From NCBI GenBank assembly GCA_028712885.1, contig JAQTPK010000008.1:1-64000 (forward strand): DNA of 64,000 bases, in the 5' to 3' direction. The DNA comes from Syntrophales bacterium. GTDB taxonomy: Bacteria; Desulfobacterota; Syntrophia; Syntrophales; UBA4778. Below the pieces are notes generated by a model. That model saw only the letters and a list, made by a program, of their open reading frames with translations. It was not told where the DNA came from and searched no databases. The position numbers and the translations under genes are program-made. Positions 32,466 through 42,189 of this stretch are shown here, one piece after another (position 1 is the first letter of the stretch; each line of letters opens with the position of its first letter).

Positions 32466-33764
32466 GTGAGTGAAGCGGCGTTGAGCGTGAAAGTCGAAGA
32501 CCTTAGCCCTGTCAAGAAGAAGCTGTCATTTGATATTCCCTGGGAAGAAGTCAGAAGAGAACTGGATGACGCTTACAACCTTATCGGCAAAAAAGCGAAA
32601 ATAAAAGGGTTCAGGCCGGGCAAAACGCCCCGTCGCCTGCTCGAGATATATTTCAAGGAACAGGCGGAAGACGAAGCGATTCAGAAACTGATTAACCGCT
32701 TCTACTGGGACGCCGTGGAAAAGAACAGCATTGATCCCGCTTCCCAGCCGGTGATCGACCAGAAGGGAATCGCGCCCCAGGCAAGCTACAGCTTCACGGC
32801 GACTGTGGAAATAAAACCGGTAATTGAGCCGCAGGGATATCTCGATCTCGAAGTGGAAAAGGAAGAACCGAAAGTTACGGATGAAAGCGTACAGAAGCGC
32901 CTGGTTGAACTGCAGCAGGTTTACAGCACCCTCGAGAACGCCCCGGAAGACCGGCTCGCCGAAAAAGGCGATTTCGTCACCCTCGATTTCGAAGGGAAAA
33001 TGGACGGAAAGGAAATCGAGGACGCCAGGGGACGCAATTATCTCCTCGAAATCGGCTCCGGCCGCTTCATTCCCGGTTTCGAGGAACAGATCGTCGGGAT
33101 GAAGAAGGGGGAAACGAAGGAATTCACGGTGAAGTTCCCCGAGCCTTATCAGAATGGTGAATTGGCGGGAAAAGACGTGACCTTTACTGCGATGGTCAAG
33201 GAGATAAAATCAAAAAAGGTCCCCGCTTTGGATGAGTCCTTCCTTAAGAATTTCGAAAAGTACGATTCTCTTGAGGCTTTGAAGGACGATATCCGGAAAG
33301 CCCTGGAGGACGAGGAGCAGATGCGGACCGAGTCGGAATTCAATAGAAAGCTTACGGACGCCCTGCTCGCCGGGAACGAGTTTGAAGTGCCGCAGTCTCT
33401 TGTGGACAGGCAGATCTATCTGATGATGGCCAACGCGCAGCGGCGCATGGCCGCGGGCGGAATGGACCCGGAGAAAGCAGCCGAATTGTCCTTCCAGATG
33501 AAGGATAGATTCCGGGATGAAGCGGCCCGGGGAGTAAAAATTTCGCTTCTGCTCGAAAGCATCGCGCGGAAGGAATCGATCGAGGCAGGCGATGACGACC
33601 TGGAGAAAAAGCTCAACGAAATAGCCGAGAGAAGCGGGCGGGAAGTGGATTCCATCAGGGAGGCATACGGCAGGGAAGGGCTGCTGGAGAGCGTCCGTTC
33701 CGAATTGCGAGAACAAAAAACCCTTGATTTTGTCCGGCGCAGAGCTAAAATTAAATCCGTCTGA
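32466..33764 (+). CDS. tig: Trigger factor
   Basis: The 432-residue ribosome-associated chaperone and prolyl isomerase has the N-terminal ribosome-binding domain with the signature loop [13 protein letters not shown] (about residues 44-56), the FKBP-like domain ([15 protein letters not shown] to [10 protein letters not shown], about 160-235) and the helical C-terminal arm. The start is GTG 32466 with AAGGAGAT upstream. It heads the conserved order tig-clpP-clpX-lon, which couples nascent-chain folding to ATP-dependent proteolysis. Confidence 0.97.
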   Translation: MSEAALSVKVEDLSPVKKKLSFDIPWEEVRRELDDAYNLIGKKAKIKGFRPGKTPRRLLEIYFKEQAEDEAIQKLINRFYWDAVEKNSIDPASQPVIDQKGIAPQASYSFTATVEIKPVIEPQGYLDLEVEKEEPKVTDESVQKRLVELQQVYSTLENAPEDRLAEKGDFVTLDFEGKMDGKEIEDARGRNYLLEIGSGRFIPGFEEQIVGMKKGETKEFTVKFPEPYQNGELAGKDVTFTAMVKEIKSKKVPALDESFLKNFEKYDSLEALKDDIRKALEDEEQMRTESEFNRKLTDALLAGNEFEVPQSLVDRQIYLMMANAQRRMAAGGMDPEKAAELSFQMKDRFRDEAARGVKISLLLESIARKESIEAGDDDLEKKLNEIAERSGREVDSIREAYGREGLLESVRSELREQKTLDFVRRRAKIKSV

Positions 33765-33783
33765 CTTGCAGGAAAGGACTGTG

Positions 33784-34386
33784 ATGGCGCTGATTCCCAT
33801 TGTTATCGAGCAGGACGGCAGGGGCGAGAGGGCGTTTGATATATATTCGAGGCTGTTGAAAGACAGAATCGTTTTCCTCGGAACGGCGGTCGACGACGAT
33901 ATCGCCAATCTCATAATTGCTCAGATGCTTTATCTGGAGTCCGAAGACCCGGACAAGGAGATTTTCTTTTACATCAATTCGCCGGGCGGACTTGTCAGCG
34001 CTGGAATGGCCATTTACGATACAATGCAGTATGTCAAGCCGAGCGTCTGCACGGTTTGCATGGGACAGGCCGCCAGCATGGCGGCGCTGATTTTGGCGGC
34101 GGGGGAAAAGGGAAAGCGTTTTGCCCTGCCCCATGCGAGAGTGCTTATCCACCAGCCGCTGGGAGGATTTCAGGGCCAGGCGACGGATATCGGGATCCAG
34201 GCCAATGAGATTCTGAGGCTGAAACGGGAACTGAACAGCCTGCTGTCTCGCCATACGAATCAGCCTTTCGAGAAGATCGAAGTCGACACGGAGCGGGACT
34301 ATTTCATGACAAGCGATCAGGCAAAGGAATACGGCATTATCGACAGAGTGATCTCCAAGAGAGAAAGCGTAAAACAGGGGGTGTAA
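33784..34386 (+). CDS. clpP: ATP-dependent Clp protease proteolytic subunit
   Basis: The 200-residue serine peptidase forms the double-ring proteolytic chamber used by ClpX. The catalytic Ser is residue 98 in GQAASMAAL, the His is in [11 protein letters not shown], and the conserved FYINSPGG oxyanion strand is present. ATG 33784 has AGGAAAGGA upstream; the frame is open 20 codons further back into tig, but that extension is not family-like. It is followed by clpX after 4 bases. Confidence 0.97.
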   Translation: MALIPIVIEQDGRGERAFDIYSRLLKDRIVFLGTAVDDDIANLIIAQMLYLESEDPDKEIFFYINSPGGLVSAGMAIYDTMQYVKPSVCTVCMGQAASMAALILAAGEKGKRFALPHARVLIHQPLGGFQGQATDIGIQANEILRLKRELNSLLSRHTNQPFEKIEVDTERDYFMTSDQAKEYGIIDRVISKRESVKQGV

Positions 34387-34390
34387 TCCC

Positions 34391-35653
34391 ATGGCCAAAA
34401 GATACAGGGATAGTGAAGGGACCAGGGGAATGCTTTTCTGCTCATTTTGCGGGAAAACCCAGAATGAGGTCAAAAAACTTGTAGCCGGACCTTCCGCGTA
34501 CATCTGCGACGAATGCATCGAGTTGTGCAGAGGTATTATCCAGGAAGAAAACGAAGTTCAGAGGGTCGAAGCCTCCAGGAAGAGGATCCCCGAGCCGAAG
34601 GATATAAACAAGTTCCTCGATCAGTACGTGATCGGGCAGGAGAGGCCGAAAAAGGTGCTCTCCGTGGCGGTTTATAACCATTACAAGCGCCTGTATTCGG
34701 GAGCGAATCTCGACGGTGTGGAAATGCAGAAGAGCAACATCCTTCTGATCGGCCCCACCGGATCGGGAAAGACCCTGCTTGCGAAGACGCTGGCGAAGAT
34801 GCTTGACGTACCTTTCGCCATTGCGGACGCAACCGCCCTGACCGAAGCCGGATACGTCGGGGAAGACGTGGAGAACATAATCCTGAGCCTGCTTCAGAAC
34901 GCCGATTACGACGTGGAAAGGGCGTCGAAGGGAATCGTCTACATCGACGAAATCGACAAGATCTCGCGCAAGTCGGGAAGCCCTTCCATCACGAGGGACG
35001 TCTCCGGCGAAGGCGTCCAGCAGGCCCTGCTGAAGATAGTCGAGGGCACGCTGGCGAATATTCCGCCCAAGGGCGGGAGGAAGCACCCGCAGCAGGAATT
35101 CATCCAGGTAGACACGACCAACATCCTGTTTATCTGCGGAGGGGCGTTCGTCGGGCTTGAGGACATAATCCAGAAGAGGACCGGCTCAACCGCGATGGGG
35201 TTCGGAGCCGATATAAAGACAAAAAGGGAAAAGAAAATAGGGGAGATCCTGGCCGAGATCCAGCCGGAAGATCTCCTGAAATACGGTCTTATTCCGGAAT
35301 TCATCGGGCGTCTGCCCGTGATCGCTACCCTCAACGAACTCAATGAAGAGGACATGATCCGGATCCTGGTGGAACCGAAGAATTCCGTCATCAAGCAGTA
35401 CGTGAAATCGCTGGAGCTCGAGGAAGTCAAGCTGAAGTTCAGCGACGGCGCCCTCAAAGCGATCGCCAGGCTCGCCATCGAGAGGAAGTCGGGCGCACGA
35501 GGTCTCAGGGCCATCCTGGAGAACATCATGCTGGATATCATGTACGATATACCATCGCGCAATGACGTGAAGGAATGCGTAGTGAGCGAAGAGGTGGTTC
35601 TGAAGAAGGAGACTCCGCTCCTGATCTTTGAGAAACGGACGGAATCTGCATAA
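34391..35653 (+). CDS. clpX: ATP-dependent Clp protease ATP-binding subunit ClpX
   Basis: The 420-residue AAA+ unfoldase has the N-terminal Cys4 zinc domain (CSFCGK about 17-22, ICDECIELC about 38-46), Walker A GPTGSGKT, Walker [11 protein letters not shown], the GYVGEDVE pore-proximal segment and the C-terminal sensor-2 [10 protein letters not shown]. It delivers tagged and native substrates to ClpP. The position between clpP and lon is the usual one. Confidence 0.98.
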   Translation: MAKRYRDSEGTRGMLFCSFCGKTQNEVKKLVAGPSAYICDECIELCRGIIQEENEVQRVEASRKRIPEPKDINKFLDQYVIGQERPKKVLSVAVYNHYKRLYSGANLDGVEMQKSNILLIGPTGSGKTLLAKTLAKMLDVPFAIADATALTEAGYVGEDVENIILSLLQNADYDVERASKGIVYIDEIDKISRKSGSPSITRDVSGEGVQQALLKIVEGTLANIPPKGGRKHPQQEFIQVDTTNILFICGGAFVGLEDIIQKRTGSTAMGFGADIKTKREKKIGEILAEIQPEDLLKYGLIPEFIGRLPVIATLNELNEEDMIRILVEPKNSVIKQYVKSLELEEVKLKFSDGALKAIARLAIERKSGARGLRAILENIMLDIMYDIPSRNDVKECVVSEEVVLKKETPLLIFEKRTESA

Positions 35654-35668
35654 AGGGCTGGGTTAAAA

Positions 35669-38095
35669 ATGTTCAATTTCAAGAAAACAAACGAAAAAGA
35701 AGAAAAAGAAAAGGGGATCACCGTTCCTCTGCTTCCGCTCAGGGACGTGGTGGTATTCCCCCACATGATAGTTCCTTTGTTTGTGGGAAGGGAAAAGTCC
35801 GTCAATGCCCTGGAGTCAGCGATGAAGCTGGAAAAGGGCATCTTCCTTGCCGCGCAGAAGAGCGCGCAGAAAGACGAGCCGTCGGAAGAGGATATCTACC
35901 GGATCGGCACCGTGGGGACTATTATCCAGCTGCTCCGTCTTCCGGACGGCTCCGTAAAGGTCCTCGTCGAGGGGAAGAAAAGGGGAAGAATCCGGGATTA
36001 TATCTACAATCCGGACTTCTTCATGGTGGAAATAGAGGAGTTAGAAGAAGCAGGAATGGTGAACGTAAAGACCGAGGCCCTGATCCGCAGCGTGAAAGAG
36101 GCCTTTGAAGCCTATGCAAAACTGAGCAAGCGTGTTCCGCCCGAAATGATCGGGACGATTTCGTCCATCGACGAGCCGGACAAGCTTGCGGACGTGGTGT
36201 CTTCCCATATAAACGTCAAGCTGGAAGACAAGCAGCGCGTGCTCGAAATCATCGACATAACCGAGCGGCTCGAGAAGATCTATGGTCTGCTCGTCTCCGA
36301 GACGGAGATCCTCGAAGTGGAAGAGAGGATCAAGCGGCGGGTCAAAAAGCAGATGGAAAAGACCCAGAAGGATTACTACCTCAACGAGCAGATGAGGGCG
36401 ATCCAGAAGGAGATGGGCGAGAAGGACGACTTCCGCAACGAAATAGAAGAGCTGGAAAAGAAGCTCAAGGCGAAGAAGATGTCCGAAGAGGCCCATAAGA
36501 AGGTCAAGAACGAGATCAAGAAGCTGAAGATGATGGCGCCCATGTCGGCCGAGGCGACCGTGGTCCGGAATTACATCGACTGGATCATGGACCTGCCCTG
36601 GTTCGAAAAGACCGAAAACAAGTTCTCGCTCAAGGAATCGGAGACCGTCCTCGAAGAAGACCATTACGGCCTCAAGAAGGTAAAGGAGAGGATCCTCGAG
36701 TACCTAGCCGTGCAGAGCCTGGTGCAGAAAAACAAGGGATCGATCCTGTGCCTGGTGGGTCCTCCCGGAGTGGGGAAGACCTCAATTGCGAAATCGATCG
36801 CCCGCGCGACGAACCGCAAATTCGTGCGCCTCTCGCTGGGAGGGCTGCGCGATGAGGCGGAAATCCGCGGACATCGACGTACGTATATCGGCGCGCTTCC
36901 GGGAAAGATCGTCCAGCTCCTGAAGAAGGCCGGATCGAACAACCCCGTTTTCTGCCTTGACGAAATCGACAAGCTCAGCTCGGATTTCCGGGGAGACCCG
37001 GCATCGGCCCTGCTGGAGGTTCTCGATCCCGAGCAGAATTTCGCGTTCAACGACAACTATCTCGAGGTCGATTACGATCTGTCGGATATCATGTTCATCA
37101 CGACGGCCAACGTGCTGCCGACCATTCCGGCGCCCCTCCAGGACAGAATGGAGGTTATCAGGATTGCCGGATATACCGAGCCGGAGAAGCTCAACATCGC
37201 CCGCAAGTTCCTGGTCTCCAAGGAGATGGAGGCGAACGGCCTGAAGGCGGAGAACATCACCTTCACTGAAGGCTCGCTCCTGCGGATCATCCGCCAGTAC
37301 ACGCGGGAAGCCGGGGTACGCAACCTCGAACGGGAGATCGCGTCCATCTGCAGAAAGGTGGCCCGGGAGATCGTGACAAGCGGGCAGAAGGGACAGATAC
37401 GCATAAACTCCAAAAGCGTCGAGAAGTATCTTGGAATTCCGAAGTTCCGTCACGGCGAGACCGAAGGTAAGGACGCCGTCGGGCTTACAGTGGGCCTGGC
37501 ATGGACGGAATTCGGAGGCGAACTCCTGCCGATCGAAGTCTCGATCATGAAGGGGTCCGGCAAGCTGACCATGACGGGCAAGCTCGGAGACGTGATGCAG
37601 GAATCGGCGCAGGCGGCGTTCACGTACGTGCGGTCGCGTGCCGACGAGCTGGATCTGCCCGAGAATTTCTATAAGGAAATGGACGTCCACGTCCATGTCC
37701 CGGAAGGGGCGATCCAGAAAGACGGGCCGTCCGCCGGGATCGCGATCGCGACCTCGATTACTTCCGCCCTCACACGAAGAAAAGTGAGAGGGGACCTGGC
37801 CATGACCGGGGAAATAACTCTCAGGGGAAGGGTCCTTCCGATCGGCGGGTTGAAGGAAAAGCTCCTTGCCGCCCACAGGGGGAATTTGAAAACGGTGGTC
37901 ATTCCGAAAGACAACGAGAAGGATCTGGTGGATATTCCAAAGAACGTTCTCAACGCTCTTGATATCAGGAAAGTGGAGAACGTGGATGAAGTTCTTAACG
38001 TTGCCTTTTCCAGGGATGGAAAGGACGTGGAAGAGATCATCCCTCGAGAGGATTTCGTACGGAAAGGACGTCCGGAAGTTCGGCTCAACGCCTGA
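35669..38095 (+). CDS. lon: ATP-dependent protease La (Lon)
   Basis: The 808-residue protease has the N-terminal LON domain (starting [15 protein letters not shown]), a charged helical region, an AAA+ domain with Walker [10 protein letters not shown] (about 362-370) and Walker [10 protein letters not shown], and a C-terminal serine-lysine protease domain with Ser688 in KDGPSAGI. It degrades misfolded and regulatory proteins. Start ATG 35669 follows clpX by 15 bases. A hairpin without a good T-run follows the stop. Confidence 0.98.
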   Translation: MFNFKKTNEKEEKEKGITVPLLPLRDVVVFPHMIVPLFVGREKSVNALESAMKLEKGIFLAAQKSAQKDEPSEEDIYRIGTVGTIIQLLRLPDGSVKVLVEGKKRGRIRDYIYNPDFFMVEIEELEEAGMVNVKTEALIRSVKEAFEAYAKLSKRVPPEMIGTISSIDEPDKLADVVSSHINVKLEDKQRVLEIIDITERLEKIYGLLVSETEILEVEERIKRRVKKQMEKTQKDYYLNEQMRAIQKEMGEKDDFRNEIEELEKKLKAKKMSEEAHKKVKNEIKKLKMMAPMSAEATVVRNYIDWIMDLPWFEKTENKFSLKESETVLEEDHYGLKKVKERILEYLAVQSLVQKNKGSILCLVGPPGVGKTSIAKSIARATNRKFVRLSLGGLRDEAEIRGHRRTYIGALPGKIVQLLKKAGSNNPVFCLDEIDKLSSDFRGDPASALLEVLDPEQNFAFNDNYLEVDYDLSDIMFITTANVLPTIPAPLQDRMEVIRIAGYTEPEKLNIARKFLVSKEMEANGLKAENITFTEGSLLRIIRQYTREAGVRNLEREIASICRKVAREIVTSGQKGQIRINSKSVEKYLGIPKFRHGETEGKDAVGLTVGLAWTEFGGELLPIEVSIMKGSGKLTMTGKLGDVMQESAQAAFTYVRSRADELDLPENFYKEMDVHVHVPEGAIQKDGPSAGIAIATSITSALTRRKVRGDLAMTGEITLRGRVLPIGGLKEKLLAAHRGNLKTVVIPKDNEKDLVDIPKNVLNALDIRKVENVDEVLNVAFSRDGKDVEEIIPREDFVRKGRPEVRLNA

Positions 38096-38111
38096 TTTGA
38101 GATTGAATAAC

Positions 38112-38149
38112 TGCGCCCGGCTGTCCTGGTTCAAGAACAGCCGGGCGCA
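38112..38149 (+). terminator. Hairpin after lon
   Basis: Arms TGCGCCCGGCTGT and ACAGCCGGGCGCA with a 12-base loop. There is no real T tract (CTATTATCTC follows), so termination may be partial. Confidence 0.65.
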
Positions 38150-38171
38150 CTATTATCTCTCATAATAATTC

Positions 38172-38200
38172 TTGACAGAACAGGATAAGTTGCTAAAAAT
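38172..38200 (+). promoter_or_regulatory. Sigma-70 promoter of the tRNA-Val/tRNA-Asp unit
   Basis: TTGACA (38172-38177), then TAAAAA or AAAAAT at 38194-38200 after 16-17 bases; about 15 bases before the first tRNA. Confidence 0.65.
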
Positions 38201-38215
38201 AAGCGTTCATTCAGT

Positions 38216-38291
38216 GGGCGGATAGCTCAGCTGGGAGAGCGCCACGCTTACACCGTGGATGTCACAGGTTCAAGTCCTGTTCCGCCTACCA
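38216..38291 (+). tRNA. tRNA-Val (anticodon TAC)
   Basis: Acceptor GGGCGGA pairs with TCCGCCT (first pair is G-U), then A and CCA. The anticodon stem CCACG/CGTGG encloses CTTACAC, so the anticodon is TAC. Confidence 0.96.
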
Positions 38292-38332
38292 TGGACTTGA
38301 AAAGCCCTTCATGCTTCGGGATTATTTTATAC

Positions 38333-38410
38333 GGGGTCGTAGTTAAGCTTGGTTATAACGCCGGCCTGTCACGTCGGAGGGCGTGGGTTCAAATCCCATC
38401 GGCCCCGCCA
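38333..38410 (+). tRNA. tRNA-Asp (anticodon GTC)
   Basis: Acceptor GGGGTCG pairs with CGGCCCC, then G and CCA. The anticodon stem CCGGC/GTCGG encloses CTGTCAC, giving GTC. It lies 41 bases after tRNA-Val with no promoter or terminator between, so they are cotranscribed. Confidence 0.96.
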
Positions 38411-38416
38411 GAAACG

Positions 38417-38456
38417 AAAAGGGGATTGATCCGATCTGGGGATCGATCCCCTTTTT
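38417..38456 (+). terminator. Intrinsic terminator after tRNA-Asp
   Basis: Arms AAAAGGGGATTGATCC and GGATCGATCCCCTTTT with one G-T pair and a short loop, ending in T-rich DNA; A- and T-runs on each side allow action on both strands. Confidence 0.9.
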
Positions 38457-38467
38457 CTTACGACCGG

Positions 38468-38584
38468 CACGTTTAAAACGCCCATATGCTGCGTTGCGCT
38501 TCGAATCTCGCATGCTCACGTACAAGAAGAGTACGCTCCGCTGCTCGATCCTCGCGCGCCTTGCCTCTGGACATTTTAACCGTG
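38468..38584. repeat. 117-bp imperfect palindromic element
   Basis: The outer ends CACGTTTAAAACG and CATTTTAACCGTG are inverted copies. Inside are further inverted words: TGCGTTGCGC against GCGCGCCTTGC, CGAATCTCGC against GCTCGATCCTCGC, and a centre CTCACGTAC AAGAA GAGTACGCTC. It could fold as one long stem. It starts 12 bases after the tRNA terminator. The 315-base gap 38411-38725 holds only the terminator, this element and a 7-bp array. Confidence 0.7.
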
Positions 38585-38650
38585 CCTCTTGGAAACTGAA
38601 TTTAATGACCGCAGCTGGACATTCTTGAACAGCCTGTCGGTCTGATTTAT

Positions 38651-38678
38651 GACTCGGGACTCCGGACTTGGGACCGGG
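38651..38678. repeat. 7-bp array upstream of the zinc-finger peptide gene
   Basis: Units GACTCGG, GACTCCG, GACTTGG, GACCGGG, about 48 bases before the ATG at 38726. Confidence 0.75.
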
Positions 38679-38725
38679 CATAGTGGTATGGAAATTGCTC
38701 GAAATTCCGGTGTATTGGTGATTAT

Positions 38726-38926
38726 ATGATTTCGACGGATGGAAAGACCCCCTGCGCGCTGTGCGGAGAGCCTTCGGTTCTTTTCTGCGACGGCTGCGGG
38801 AAGCCCCTGTGCAGGAGCTGCCGGAAATTCGATTTGTGGGGGTACGGTTGCGGCCACGTCGACACGAAGGTCTTCTGCCGTTCGTGTTTCGGCGACAGCA
38901 GGGTGAATCCCTACGGAGGGGAATGA
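38726..38926 (+). CDS. Small Cys-rich zinc-finger protein
   Basis: The 66-residue protein carries four CxxC pairs: CALCG, CDGCG, CRSC and CRSC, with a GCGHVD segment between them, resembling a B-box- or HIT-type zinc finger. It has no catalytic domain. It ends 7 bases before the radical SAM gene, whose ribosome site (GGAGGGG, about 38915) lies inside its last codons, so the two are probably coupled. Function unknown. Confidence 0.75.
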   Translation: MISTDGKTPCALCGEPSVLFCDGCGKPLCRSCRKFDLWGYGCGHVDTKVFCRSCFGDSRVNPYGGE

Positions 38927-38933
38927 AATCCGC

Positions 38934-39806
38934 ATGAAGTACGAGGGCGATATCATCCGGCCTCCCAGCGAGGCAGGCAGTCTCCTGCTGCAGGTCACGG
39001 TCGGATGCTCGCACAACCGGTGCACGTTCTGTCCGGCTTATAAAAGCAAACGGTTCCGGATCAAAAGCCGGGAAGAGATCGAAGAGGATCTGCTGGAAGC
39101 TTCACGGTTCGGAACGGTCGAAAGGGTGTTCCTGTGCGACGGGGACGCGTTGATTATTCCGCAGGAAAGGCTTTCCGCGATTCTTGCCTCCGTCCGCAGG
39201 CATCTGCGGGGCGTCCGCCGGATAGGCGTTTATGCGAACGCCAAAAGCATTCTCAGGAAATCAGTCGAGGATCTTGCGCAGCTGAAGGAACTCGGTCTGG
39301 GAATCGCGTACCTCGGCGTGGAATCGGGGAGCGACGAGGTCCTGAAGGAAACAGGCAAAGGGGTGGATTCCCGTAAGATGGTCGAAGCGGCGCTCCGGGT
39401 AAAGGAGGCGGGCATTACGCTTTCCTGCACCGTGATACTGGGATTGGGCGGCAGGGAAGGGAGCGATATGCATGCGGCGGAAACGGCGGATATTCTCACC
39501 GAGATCGATCCGGACTACGCGAGCGCGCTGACGCTGATGCTTGTGCCGGGGGCGCCTCTGTACGACAAGTTCAGGAAGGGGGAGTTCCTTATCCCGGACA
39601 CTTTCGGGCTGATCCGGGAGCTCGGCGTAATTCTTTCGCGCTCCCGCTTTTCCGATTGCTTCTTCACTTCCAACCACGCCTCGAATTACCTGCCGATCAG
39701 GGCGAAAATGCCGCGGGACAGGGAGCGCGTCCTCGGGCTTATTTCGGACGTTATCGCGTCGAGGGACGGCGGCCGGCTGCGGCCGGAATACCTTCGCGGC
39801 TTGTGA
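38934..39806 (+). CDS. Radical SAM protein
   Basis: The 290-residue protein has the radical SAM cluster motif as CSHNRCTFC near residue 23, that is CX4CX2C rather than the usual CX3CX2C. Related proteins with GCSHNxCTFC are widespread in anaerobes, so the spacing is a family trait and not a mutation. LGVESGSDEVLKETGKG and TVILGLGG are the SAM-binding strands typical of the fold. Substrate unknown. It may work with the small zinc-finger protein just upstream; corC follows after 18 bases. Confidence 0.85.
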   Translation: MKYEGDIIRPPSEAGSLLLQVTVGCSHNRCTFCPAYKSKRFRIKSREEIEEDLLEASRFGTVERVFLCDGDALIIPQERLSAILASVRRHLRGVRRIGVYANAKSILRKSVEDLAQLKELGLGIAYLGVESGSDEVLKETGKGVDSRKMVEAALRVKEAGITLSCTVILGLGGREGSDMHAAETADILTEIDPDYASALTLMLVPGAPLYDKFRKGEFLIPDTFGLIRELGVILSRSRFSDCFFTSNHASNYLPIRAKMPRDRERVLGLISDVIASRDGGRLRPEYLRGL

Positions 39807-39824
39807 TCGGGACGGAACCGGCAA

Positions 39825-40646
39825 ATGAAGATCATTGAAAAGTACAAGGAGATTTTCGGATCGGGCAGGGACAAGGAGCGCCTCGAGCGGGAAATCCAGT
39901 CCATCATCAATGAAGGCGAAGAGACGGGGCTCATCGACCAGGATTCCGGCGAGATGATCCAGAGCATTCTCGAATTCCGCGAAACCGTCGTGCGCGAGGT
40001 CATGGTCCCCCGCACGGAAATGGCGGCCCTGCCGATCGATGCCGGGATCGAGGAGATCATCGCGACGGTGGACCGGCACAACCATACGCGGATGCCCGTG
40101 TACCGCGATAATCTCGACAACATCATCGGCATTCTCAACGTGAAAGACCTGCTCCGCTACTGGTCGAGGCCGGTTACGGAGCAGGACATCCTTCAGAATC
40201 TGAGAAAGCCGTATTTCATCCCGGAGACGAAGAACGTTCATCAGCTTCTTCCCGAATTCAAGATCAGAAAATCGCATATGGCGATCGTCATCGACGAATA
40301 CGGAGGCACTTCCGGCCTGGTGACGCTGGAGGATCTGCTGGAGGAGATCGTCGGCGAGATCCGGGACGAGCATGACGGGGACGAGAAGGGGCTGGTTGAG
40401 CTTCCCGACGGCCAGGTGATGGCCGACGCCCGGACGGAGATAGAAGAGGTCGAGGAGCATTTCAACGTCGGATTCCCGGAGGGGAAATTCGAGACCCTGG
40501 GGGGACTGGTGCTGCACCTGATCAAGAGAATACCGGTCGCCGGCGAGATCGTTTCCTGCGGAGAACTCGAGATGACGATTGAATCCGCCGACGAGCGCAG
40601 CATCAAAAAGATCAAAATACGGAAGACCGACGGACTGGGGAGTTGA
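39825..40646 (+). CDS. corC: CorC/HlyC-family CBS-domain protein
   Basis: The 273-residue soluble protein has two CBS domains (about 65-125 with VREVMVPRTEM, and 130-185 with EFKIRKSHMAIVIDEYGGTSGLV) and a CorC_HlyC domain at the C-terminus (about 200-265). E. coli YbeX/CorC is linked to cobalt-magnesium efflux and ribosome homeostasis. The gene directly precedes lnt, the same order as ybeX-lnt in E. coli, although here ybeY and phoH are in a separate block at 53671-57443. Confidence 0.92.
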   Translation: MKIIEKYKEIFGSGRDKERLEREIQSIINEGEETGLIDQDSGEMIQSILEFRETVVREVMVPRTEMAALPIDAGIEEIIATVDRHNHTRMPVYRDNLDNIIGILNVKDLLRYWSRPVTEQDILQNLRKPYFIPETKNVHQLLPEFKIRKSHMAIVIDEYGGTSGLVTLEDLLEEIVGEIRDEHDGDEKGLVELPDGQVMADARTEIEEVEEHFNVGFPEGKFETLGGLVLHLIKRIPVAGEIVSCGELEMTIESADERSIKKIKIRKTDGLGS

Positions 40647-40653
40647 TGAACAG

Positions 40654-42189
40654 ATGATTTGGCAGAAGCTGGGTCTCGCGCTCCTTTCGGGTTTGCTGCT
40701 GTTCCTGTCTTTTCCGAAATTCGGATCCGGGATTTTCGCCTGGATAGCGCTCGTCCCGTTATTGCGCTCTCTAAAGGGGATCAGTCCCAATGCAGCGCTT
40801 GCGCAGGGTTTTACGGCGGGGATCGTCTACAACATCGGGATCGTCTACTGGGTTACCTACGTCATTGCGAATTACGGGGATCTTCCGTTCTACGCATCGG
40901 TCCTGGCGATGGTCCTGCTTGCATCGGCCCTGAGCTGTTACGTCGCCCTCTTTGCCGCGGGAACGGCGTGGATGAAAAAGAGGGGGATTCCGGAGTTCCT
41001 TTCCGCCCCCGTTCTCTGGACCGGAATCGAATTTGCGAAAGGTTACCTTTTCACGGGGTTCCCGTGGGAGAATCTCGCCTATTCGCAGCATGCTTTCCCT
41101 CTCTTCATCCAGATCACGGACATCACCGGCACATACGGGCTCAGCTTCCTGATCGTGCTGGTCAACGCGGCCGTTCTGGATCTCCTCTTCTCGGGTGCGA
41201 CCCGGAGAAGGGTGCTGGCGCAAACCGCAGTCGCCGTTCTGCTCGTTGCGGGAACGGCGGTGTACGGATACATCCGCCAGGGCGAGATCGACCGGATAGC
41301 GGCGGCCGGGGAAGAAAGGACGGTGGCGCTTATCCAGGGCAATATCGACCAGAGCATAAAATGGAACCCCGAGTTCCAGGAGGAAACGCTTGAGATCTAC
41401 CGGGAGTTGTCGCTTGCCGCGATCAGGACAAATCCGTCCCCGGAGCTGATCGTCTGGCCGGAAACCGCCACCCCCTTCTTCTTTCAGAATGAGGACCAGC
41501 GGCAGCGCCGGATCACGGATATCTCGATCGTGGGCAAAAGCCATCTGCTGCTCGGGAGCCCGAGTTTCCGCAGGGAAGGCGGAATGGAGAATTGCCAGAA
41601 CAGCGCCTTCATGGTATCTCCGGACGGACGCATCACCGGCAGGTACGATAAGGTTCACCTGGTGCCCTTCGGGGAATACGTTCCCCTTCGCGAATCTTGT
41701 CCTATATTGACGAAAATCGTGGCGGGAGTGGGTGATTTTCTCCCCGGTTCCGGTTTTAACCCGCTCCAGATGGGGCCGCTCAGGGCGGGGGTGCTGATCT
41801 GTTACGAGGCGGTGTTCCCGGACATCGGCGCGGCGTACGCCCGCGCCGGCGCGCAGTTCTTCATCAACATAACGAACGACGCCTGGTTCGGGAGGACGTC
41901 CGCCCCCTACCAGCACCTGACAATGGCTGCTTTCCGTGCGGTGGAAAACCGGCGGTACCTGGTCAGGGCCGCCAACACCGGGATCAGCGCGGTCATCGGC
42001 CCGACGGGGGCGATCGAGTCGGCTTCCGGCCTGTTCGAGCGAACGGTGCTGAAAGGGCGCTTCCGGGCGATGAGCGTTAAAACTTTTTACACCGAGTACG
42101 GAGATGTTTTTGCGTACGCCTGCCTGGCGTTCATCTTCGTTCTCGGCATCAGGGCTATATTCTTTAGAAAGGGGAGGAAATATGTCTGA
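40654..42189 (+). CDS. lnt: Apolipoprotein N-acyltransferase
   Basis: The 511-residue inner-membrane enzyme adds the third acyl chain to lipoproteins. N-terminal membrane helices (about 1-210) are followed by a nitrilase-like periplasmic domain with the triad Glu270 (WPETATPFF), Lys333 (YDKVHLVPFGEY) and Cys383 (LICYEAVFPD). Its presence indicates a Gram-negative envelope with triacylated lipoproteins. ATG 40654 is just after the corC stop; the longer frame overlaps corC. The stop overlaps the prfB start by 8 bases. Confidence 0.95.
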   Translation: MIWQKLGLALLSGLLLFLSFPKFGSGIFAWIALVPLLRSLKGISPNAALAQGFTAGIVYNIGIVYWVTYVIANYGDLPFYASVLAMVLLASALSCYVALFAAGTAWMKKRGIPEFLSAPVLWTGIEFAKGYLFTGFPWENLAYSQHAFPLFIQITDITGTYGLSFLIVLVNAAVLDLLFSGATRRRVLAQTAVAVLLVAGTAVYGYIRQGEIDRIAAAGEERTVALIQGNIDQSIKWNPEFQEETLEIYRELSLAAIRTNPSPELIVWPETATPFFFQNEDQRQRRITDISIVGKSHLLLGSPSFRREGGMENCQNSAFMVSPDGRITGRYDKVHLVPFGEYVPLRESCPILTKIVAGVGDFLPGSGFNPLQMGPLRAGVLICYEAVFPDIGAAYARAGAQFFINITNDAWFGRTSAPYQHLTMAAFRAVENRRYLVRAANTGISAVIGPTGAIESASGLFERTVLKGRFRAMSVKTFYTEYGDVFAYACLAFIFVLGIRAIFFRKGRKYV

